From assembly GCF_018736145.1 (NCBI RefSeq), contig NZ_CP059997.1, positions 7,563,501-7,627,500 on the forward strand: a stretch of 64,000 nucleotides of DNA, given 5' to 3'. Source of the DNA: Amycolatopsis sp. CA-230715. GTDB lineage: Bacteria > Actinomycetota > Actinomycetes > Mycobacteriales > Pseudonocardiaceae. Below, one piece after another: positions 58,520-64,000 of this stretch. The translations under genes were made by a program, and so were the position numbers. Position 1 is the stretch's first letter; each line of letters opens with the position of its first letter. A model generated the notes under the pieces. It did not search any database. It saw only the letters and a program-made list of their open reading frames with translations, and was not told where the DNA came from.

Positions 58520-59222
58520 CCACACCGAGTCCGGTGCGCTCTTCGAGCCTGGCCAGGCGATCCAGCACCGGCTGCAGTTCGGCGCGGATCGCGGCGGCCA
58601 GCGGGTTCGCGGCTTTGTTGCGGTGCAGGTGCGCGTAGCCGGTCAGCGCGGCGACCACCGCGCGGCGCGCGGAACGCTGATCGACCCCGAGTCCGCGCAG
58701 CACTTCCCCGGCCGCTCCGTCGGGCTCGGCGATCAGCCCGAGCAGCAGGTGCTCGCATCCGACGTAGTTGTGGCCAAGGGAAATCGCTTCGACGACGGTC
58801 AGTTCGAGGGCGTTCGCCGCGGGCCCGCTGAACCGGGTGGCCTCGGATTTTCCCGATTCGATGGGCAATCCGGTGGCGACCGCGGCGGGATCGACTTCGA
58901 GCGCGGGCAGGATCTGCAGTGCGAGGTTGGCTCCCTCGGCCAGCACTCCGTGCAGCAGGTGCTCGGTGCCGACCGAGGCGGCGCCCACCTCGCGCGCCTT
59001 CTCGATCGCGAGCCTGATCGAGGTGCGGGCCCGCGCGGTGAACTGGGTGAGCTTGGCCGTCGGGTCCTCGGTTTCCAGGTCGCCGAGCACGGTCGAGCGG
59101 ATCGCGGTCACCCTGCGCGCCGACTGTTCGAGCGCCTGCTGGCAGATCGCGGACACCGGCAGGCCCGCCTCCTTGACGCTCTCGGCCAGTTCGTCCGGGA
59201 GGTACACGTTGATTTTCGGCAT
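58512..59222 (-). CDS. Ribbon-helix-helix plus Clp-N-repeat protein
   Basis: A 236-residue protein. The first 40 residues (KINVYLPDELAESVKEAGLP) look like a ribbon-helix-helix DNA-binding segment; residues 60-195 are two Clp N-terminal repeats (FTARARTSIRLAIEKAREVG, VGTEHLLHGVL, then LGHNYVGCEHLLLGLI). There is no AAA+ ATPase domain. Such proteins may be regulators that sense partners through the Clp-N part. It is the first gene of a three-gene operon with the 28-residue peptide and the asparaginase-like protein. Confidence 0.8.
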   Translation of the reverse strand: MPKINVYLPDELAESVKEAGLPVSAICQQALEQSARRVTAIRSTVLGDLETEDPTAKLTQFTARARTSIRLAIEKAREVGAASVGTEHLLHGVLAEGANLALQILPALEVDPAAVATGLPIESGKSEATRFSGPAANALELTVVEAISLGHNYVGCEHLLLGLIAEPDGAAGEVLRGLGVDQRSARRAVVAALTGYAHLHRNKAANPLAAAIRAELQPVLDRLARLEERTGLGVGD

Positions 59223-59285
59223 ACCCCCATCTATACCCCCTCATGGGGTCATATTCAAATCGGTTGCGGTGCGGGGAGCTGAGGT

Positions 59286-60569
59286 GTGATCTTCCGGGGC
59301 ATGCTGACCGAGCTGCACCTGCACTTCCACGGCTGCGTCCGCGCCAAGGTGCTGTTGCGGCACCTGGCGGAAACCGACGGCGAGCACTGGGACTGGTACG
59401 AGTCCGGGATGGCGGCCGCCTTCGGTGCCGTTCCGCCGACGCGGGAGATCGTCGAGCGGTACCGGCGCGGGGACGAGAGTGCGGAGGACGCCTTCGAGGA
59501 GCTGTTCGTGTTCGGCGACGAGGACGCCGGGGACTTCGACCGGTTCCAGGCGAAGGCCAACCTGCTGTGGGTCACCTCGGGCCCGTCCGCGGCGGGGAAG
59601 ATCGCCGGGTTCGCCGCCGGGATCCGCGCCGACCACCGGCGGCAGGGCGTCGCGCACGCGGAACTGCGCGTCTCGGCGGACATGATGGCTGCACTCGACG
59701 GTGATGACGCGGAACGCTTCGCCATCTCGCTGGCGCGGTCGGATCCTTGGCACGACTGGGAAATCGTGCAGGACCTCGCGCTCGGGCCGCGCGGCCGAAC
59801 GGTGACCGGGATCGACTTCGGTGGCAGGGAAGAAGGGCACCCGCCGAAGGCCAAGGCCGAGTTCTTCGCCGCCGTGCGCGAGTTCAACGCGGAGCACCCG
59901 GACCGCGCGCTCGCGATCCTTTACCACGTCGGCGAAAGCTTCCGTGACAAGAGCTTGGAAAGCGCCGTGCGCTGGGTGCAGGAAGCGGCCGAGCTGGGGG
60001 CGCACCGCCTCGGGCACGCGATCGCGCTCGGCGTGGACCCCGCGTTCTTCGGTACGCACAGCCGCTCCGAATCGGTCGACGAGCGCCGGGATCAGATCGC
60101 CTACGACCTCCGCCACGCGGCTGGGCTGCGTGCCGCTGGTGTGCCGGTCGAGGTGGCTTCCCTGCACGAAGAACTGGCGAGGTTGCCCCGTGAGGGGACC
60201 GTCGTCGTCGGCTACGACCACGCACGGCTCGATGAGGTGCGCCGTCGTCAGGGCTACGCGATCGAGCGGGTCCGCGCGACCGGTGCGGTGGTCGAGGTGT
60301 GCCCGACCTCGAACCGGCGGATCGGCGGCCTCGTCGACCCGGCGCACCACCCGGTGCACCGGTTCCTGTCCGCCGGGCTGCCGATCGTGGTCTCCTCCGA
60401 CGATCCCGGCATCTTCGGCACCACGCTCGCCGCCGAACTGGACTGGGTGTGCGAGCACACCGGTGGCGGCGCGGACCTCCGGCGCGCACTGCTCGACACG
60501 GCGTGGCGGAGCCGATCGGAGGTGCTCACCGGGCGAATCGGGGCCCAGAAAGGACTGTCTCGGCGCTAG
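59286..60569 (+). CDS. Adenosine deaminase-superfamily protein
   Basis: The 427-residue protein shows the metal and catalytic motifs of the ADA family: LHLHFHG (HxH), YHVGES (His-Glu), LGHAIALG, CPTSN and SSDDP. It should be a zinc hydrolase acting on a purine nucleoside or related amidine. It is longer than typical ADA and its VHAGE is YHVGES, so the substrate may differ. GTG at 59286 follows GGGGAG; an ATG at 59301 is possible. It is divergent from the Clp-N gene, with 63 bp between starts. Confidence 0.8.
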   Translation: MIFRGMLTELHLHFHGCVRAKVLLRHLAETDGEHWDWYESGMAAAFGAVPPTREIVERYRRGDESAEDAFEELFVFGDEDAGDFDRFQAKANLLWVTSGPSAAGKIAGFAAGIRADHRRQGVAHAELRVSADMMAALDGDDAERFAISLARSDPWHDWEIVQDLALGPRGRTVTGIDFGGREEGHPPKAKAEFFAAVREFNAEHPDRALAILYHVGESFRDKSLESAVRWVQEAAELGAHRLGHAIALGVDPAFFGTHSRSESVDERRDQIAYDLRHAAGLRAAGVPVEVASLHEELARLPREGTVVVGYDHARLDEVRRRQGYAIERVRATGAVVEVCPTSNRRIGGLVDPAHHPVHRFLSAGLPIVVSSDDPGIFGTTLAAELDWVCEHTGGGADLRRALLDTAWRSRSEVLTGRIGAQKGLSRR

Positions 60570-60578
60570 GCTGGCACG

Positions 60579-61079
60579 ATGACGCGGAAAGCACTGGTCA
60601 GGCGGATGGCGGGGCTCGGCCAGTTCCACTGGTTCTTCGGCAACCTCTACGAAGCGGCGGTCGACGTGCCGCGGCTGCTCGCGGACGCCGCACCGAACCG
60701 CGAACCGGGGTTGCTCACCGCGGGAAGCCCGCTGCGGTACTACGGCCCGGCGGCCCCGGTCGCGCTCGCGGCGACCACCGCCGCGCTGACCTCGAACTGG
60801 CGGGAGGGCGGGGATCGGCGCGCCGTGGTGGCGGCCGCGGCCGGAACCGCGACGGCCCTCGCGCTGACCGCGCACCTCGTGCGTGCGGTCAACCTGCGCC
60901 TGCTGCGGGGCGGCGCGCCGTTGACCGAGGCACAGCTGACCGACCTCGGCAGGCACTGGCACCGGGCGAACGCCGTCCGGTTGGCCGCGCTCGCCGTGGC
61001 GATGGGGGCGCTGCGCCGCTCGGCGCCGCTCGGTCCGGCCGGGCAAGAATGGCGGAATGGCAGTGGAATTCACCAGTGA
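60579..61079 (+). CDS. Hypothetical membrane protein
   Basis: The 166-residue protein begins with GQFHWFFGNLYEAAVDVPRLL and has about three or four hydrophobic segments; a distant likeness to DUF1772-type membrane proteins is possible. It follows the ADA-like gene by 9 nt and overlaps the acyl-CoA dehydrogenase-like gene by 23 bp, so it is co-transcribed. Function not recognised. Confidence 0.7.
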   Translation: MTRKALVRRMAGLGQFHWFFGNLYEAAVDVPRLLADAAPNREPGLLTAGSPLRYYGPAAPVALAATTAALTSNWREGGDRRAVVAAAAGTATALALTAHLVRAVNLRLLRGGAPLTEAQLTDLGRHWHRANAVRLAALAVAMGALRRSAPLGPAGQEWRNGSGIHQ

Positions 61080-62187
61080 GCACCCGTTCGGCCCGCGAGC
61101 ACCGGAACTGCGGTGGTTGGAGCTTGCCACGGAGCTGGCGGCGGGCTTCGCTGAGACGGCGGCGGAGTTCGACGACAGCGCCGAACTTCCGGTGGAGAAC
61201 TTGCGGGCGCTGCACGCCTGCGGGCTGGACGCGGCGACGTTGCCGGTCGAGCACGGCGGGGAAGCGCTGAGCTACCGGACCTTCGGTGCGATCCTGCGGG
61301 TGCTGAGCGCGGCGTGCCCGTCCACCGCGTGCGTCTGGCTGATGCACATCGGCGCGGCGGGTGGACTGGTCCAGCTTTCCGCGCCCGAGGTCGCGCGGTT
61401 CTACGCCGACGAGCTGAAGGCGGGCCGCCGGTTCGCGAACGCGTTGTCGGAGCCGTCGGGTGGGAACTTGTTCTTGCTGCCGCAGCAGACCGCGGAGCCG
61501 GTCGACGGCGGCTACCGGATCACCGGGGCGAAGCGGTTCGTCAGCGGCTGCGAGATCGCGGACCACTTCCTGGTGAACGCGCTCGTCGACGACGTGCCGA
61601 CGTTCTTCGGGCACGCGCCCGACGACACCATGCGGTACGTGCCGATCTGGGACACCATGGGGCTGCGCGCGTCGCGGAGCCAGCTCGTCACGTTCGACGG
61701 CACGGTGCTGCGGGCCGACCGCCGCTGCCCGCCCCCGACCGAGCGCAGGCCGAACCACATCGCCGCCGGGCTCGCCTTCCTTTCGCTCGGCATCGCCGAC
61801 GCGGCACTGGCGGCACTCGTCGAGCACGCGCGATCGCGCACCATTCCGACCACCGGGGAACCGTTGTCCCACATGCAATGGCTCGGCTTCGAAGCAGCCG
61901 ACGCCCGGCTCCGGCTGGACGCGGCGGCGCTGCAGTGCGGGCACTCGGCCTGGCTGGCGGACGAGAACTCGCCGGAGTTCGGACCGTCCACATTGGCCGC
62001 GAAGGCGATGGCGAACGAGGTCGCCCGGGAGATCGCGCAGTTGGGGGTGCGGGTCGGCGGCGGATCGGGCTATTTGAAGGCGTCCCCGATCCAGCGGATC
62101 TTCCGCGACGCGCAGGCGGGTGGGTTGATGGCGTATTCGGTCGAGGTGTGCAAGGACCGGATCGGGCGGGAGGTACTGGGTGCCTGA
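61057..62187 (+). CDS. Acyl-CoA dehydrogenase-fold flavoprotein
   Basis: The 376-residue protein has the ACAD layout: N-terminal helical domain, central beta domain with PSGGNLFLLPQQT and a C-terminal helical bundle (VGGGSGYLKASPIQRIFRDA). The last motif resembles the DszC/HpaH-like monooxygenase branch more than beta-oxidation enzymes. It overlaps a luciferase-type monooxygenase gene by 8 bp, an arrangement seen in sulfur- or xenobiotic-degrading flavin systems. Reaction unproven. Confidence 0.82.
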   Translation: MAVEFTSEHPFGPRAPELRWLELATELAAGFAETAAEFDDSAELPVENLRALHACGLDAATLPVEHGGEALSYRTFGAILRVLSAACPSTACVWLMHIGAAGGLVQLSAPEVARFYADELKAGRRFANALSEPSGGNLFLLPQQTAEPVDGGYRITGAKRFVSGCEIADHFLVNALVDDVPTFFGHAPDDTMRYVPIWDTMGLRASRSQLVTFDGTVLRADRRCPPPTERRPNHIAAGLAFLSLGIADAALAALVEHARSRTIPTTGEPLSHMQWLGFEAADARLRLDAAALQCGHSAWLADENSPEFGPSTLAAKAMANEVAREIAQLGVRVGGGSGYLKASPIQRIFRDAQAGGLMAYSVEVCKDRIGREVLGA

Positions 62188-63538
62188 CCGGCCTCGCATG
62201 CTGTTCAACGCGTTCCACATGGCCGCGGTGTCCCACCACGCGCAGGGGCTGTGGGCGGAACCGGACAGCAGGCAGCTCGAATACACCGACCTCGGCATGT
62301 GGATCGATCTCGCGAAACTGCTGGAACGCGGCGGGTTCGACACGCTCTTCTTCGCCGACGTGCTCGCGCCGTACGAGGAGTACGGGGGTTCGAGGGACGC
62401 GGCGGTGTACGAAGGAATGCAGTTCCCGACCTGCGACCCGTCGCTGCTGATCCCGGCGCTCGCGCACGCGACCGAACACCTCGGGTTCACCTTCACCCAG
62501 AACATCCTGCAGGAGCACCCGTACCCGTTCGCGCGCAAGATGTCGACCCTGGACCACCTGACGAAGGGGCGCGTGGCGTGGAACATCGTCACCACGTTCC
62601 TGCCTGGCGCCGGGCGCAACCTCGGGTTCGGTGGGCTGCCGGAGCACGACGAGCGGTACGCGCGCGCCGAGGACTTCGTGCGTGCCGCCTACGCGTTGTG
62701 GGAACACAGCTGGGATGACGACGCGGTCGTCCGTGATCGGGAACGCCGCCAGTTCGCGGACCCGGCGAAGGTGCGCGAAGTCGGCTACCGCGGCCCGTAC
62801 TACACGGTGTTCGGCCCTCATCTCAGCGAGCCGTCACCGCAGCGGACACCGCTGCTGTTCCAAGCCGGGGTCTCCGCGACCGGTCGCGCGTTCGCGGGAC
62901 GGCACGCCGAGGCTTTGTTCATCAATGCGACCGAGCCGGAAGCCGCAGCGCCCATCGTGGCCGACGTGCGCGCCGCCGCGGTGGCGGCCGGGCGTGATCC
63001 GAGGCAGGTGCGGGTGTTCGTGCCTCAGGTGTTCATCATCGGCAGCACCGAAGAGGAAGCGCGCAGACTCGACGCCGAACTCCTCGAACGGCAGACCGTC
63101 GAGGGAAATCTGGCCAGGATGAGCGTTTTCCTCGGCGAGGACCTCTCGAAGTACGACCCGGGGAGGCCGGTCGGTGAACTTCGCAGCAGGCCGGTCACTG
63201 ATGTCGTCCGGAAACTGCTGGCGTTTTCACCGCGTGACGATTGGACGCTCGGTGAGCTGGTGCGGCGGTACGGGAATCAGCGTTCGGCCGGGACACCGTC
63301 GCAGATCGCCGATCGGGTCGAAGCCTGGCAGGACGCCGACGTCGACGGGATCAATCTGGGATATGTCGTATCACCGACATCGTTCGAAGACTTCGTCGAT
63401 CATGTGACACCGGTGCTGCGGTCGCGGGGGCTCATGCAGCAGGAATACCGTGCGGGTACGTTGCGGGAGAAGTTCTTTCCCGATGGGGGACCTCGGTTGC
63501 CCGCTGGGCATCCTGCTCGGGTTCGACCGTCCGATTAG
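62180..63538 (+). CDS. FMN-dependent (NtaA/SnaA/DszA-type) monooxygenase
   Basis: The 452-residue luciferase-like protein has the NtaA/SnaA/DszA signatures: HMAAVSHHAQGLWAEP near the start, TLDHLTKGRVAWNIVTTFLP, and LLFQAGVSATGRAFAGRHAE. It uses reduced FMN from a partner reductase, not seen here. GTG at 62180 has GGGAGG upstream and overlaps the preceding gene, so the pair likely act on one substrate, perhaps an organosulfur or amine compound. Confidence 0.87.
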   Translation: MPDRPRMLFNAFHMAAVSHHAQGLWAEPDSRQLEYTDLGMWIDLAKLLERGGFDTLFFADVLAPYEEYGGSRDAAVYEGMQFPTCDPSLLIPALAHATEHLGFTFTQNILQEHPYPFARKMSTLDHLTKGRVAWNIVTTFLPGAGRNLGFGGLPEHDERYARAEDFVRAAYALWEHSWDDDAVVRDRERRQFADPAKVREVGYRGPYYTVFGPHLSEPSPQRTPLLFQAGVSATGRAFAGRHAEALFINATEPEAAAPIVADVRAAAVAAGRDPRQVRVFVPQVFIIGSTEEEARRLDAELLERQTVEGNLARMSVFLGEDLSKYDPGRPVGELRSRPVTDVVRKLLAFSPRDDWTLGELVRRYGNQRSAGTPSQIADRVEAWQDADVDGINLGYVVSPTSFEDFVDHVTPVLRSRGLMQQEYRAGTLREKFFPDGGPRLPAGHPARVRPSD

Positions 63539-64000
63539 GATGGTTTGTGGGCCCGGATGGCCAGCATGGTAGGTGTCGGGTCGCTTCCTCCTTCTCCGAA
63601 CCTGTCCAGTACGAGGCCCGCGTCGAGGAAGGCGTGGAGGAGTTCGGGAAGCGGCCAGTGGCTGGCACCCACCTTGTCGCGAATCCCTGGTCGGAGTATG
63701 CAGGTGACTTCGCGTAGCACCGCCCGGTGGTCGGACATGTCCGTGTGCGCCATGACGGTTACCGCCACTGGGACCGATTCGTTCCTCACGGGTAGGCGAA
63801 TGGCGTCCGCTCGTGCTGATGCGAGGCGGTTTCGGGTGTACTTCAGCATTCCCGCGGAAAGGTCGATCCCGACGGGATGTCGGCCGAGTTCTCTGATCAT
63901 CGGGCCGTTGATTCCGGTGCCGCAGCCGATTTCCAGGCAGACTCCTCCGCTGCGGCCCAGCAAGTCGTGAAATGCTCGTTCCAGGCCGATCTGCGATCTT
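63535..64000 (-). CDS. SAM-dependent methyltransferase, 5' part outside window
   Basis: The frame is open from the right edge to a TAA at 63537-63535, about 155 residues. It has motif I CLEIGCGTGINGPMIREL and PVGIDLSAGMLKYTRN, as in type-11 methyltransferases. The N-terminus lies beyond 64000; an internal TTG at 63963 is not taken as start, since residues upstream (LERAFHDLLGRSGG) also look coding. It overlaps the convergent monooxygenase by 4 bp. Confidence 0.8.
   Translation of the reverse strand, partial: RSQIGLERAFHDLLGRSGGVCLEIGCGTGINGPMIRELGRHPVGIDLSAGMLKYTRNRLASARADAIRLPVRNESVPVAVTVMAHTDMSDHRAVLREVTCILRPGIRDKVGASHWPLPELLHAFLDAGLVLDRFGEGGSDPTPTMLAIRAHKPS

Noticed and set aside
1..64000. 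tRNA, rRNA, transposase or integrase genes marking an island
   Set aside because: None was recognised on either strand; the region shows no attachment repeat or insertion sequence I can support.

Overview
The window is GC-rich, densely packed actinobacterial chromosome. A complete Mce lipid importer operon, an ESX-associated EspG/PPE-like/DUF3558 gene set, several PucR-type regulators, secreted DUF6801 proteins and many GTG starts and ATGA overlaps suggest Pseudonocardiaceae, perhaps Amycolatopsis-like. The family is an inference from gene content; no rRNA or taxonomic marker is present.

Layout. (1) 1-2.9 kb: the 3' end of a hydantoinase B gene, a terminator hairpin, then an AKR-SDR pair on the minus strand; the AKR has lost all four catalytic positions. 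(2) 3.2-16.0 kb: a five-gene plus-strand operon, nearly all stop/start overlaps. It has two iterative type I synthases related to polyunsaturated-fatty-acid (PfaA/C/D) synthases, a free ACP, an alpha/beta hydrolase and an MGT-type glycosyltransferase, and so looks like a glycosylated lipid or polyketide pathway. (3) 16.0-27.4 kb: a lipoprotein, a PrpF-like isomerase with an MFS exporter behind a near-consensus promoter, an ESX accessory set, a VanZ-like protein, a lytic transglycosylase and a DrrAB-type ABC exporter. (4) 27.8-39.7 kb: a full Mce operon headed by a secreted DUF6801 protein (ATPase, YrbE A/B, MceA-F, two Mce-associated proteins), with a 27-codon coupled ORF between yrbE and mceA. 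(5) 40.0-44.6 kb: a fatty acyl-AMP ligase coupled to a PKS-like protein whose KS and AT active sites are both lost but whose N-terminal ACP looks intact. (6) 44.7-57.1 kb: four paralogous PucR regulators interleaved with a hydrolase, a LuxR-type ATPase regulator, a methyltransferase and two more DUF6801 proteins. (7) 57.5-64 kb: an asparaginase-like protein, a 28-residue membrane peptide, a ribbon-helix-helix/Clp-N protein, an adenosine deaminase-like enzyme, a flavin-dependent pair and a partial methyltransferase.

How the parts may fit: regions 2, 4 and 5 together could make, activate and move an envelope lipid. A regulatory signature links regions 4-6: direct repeats around (G/A)TGAC spaced exactly 33 bp occur in the intergenic regions upstream of DUF6801 genes, PucR genes and the acyl-AMP ligase. 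The strongest leads are the catalytically dead PKS paired with a FAAL, the 33-bp spaced repeats, the fused PUFA-like synthases with a truncated phosphopantetheinyl transferase remnant, and two tiny coupled ORFs.
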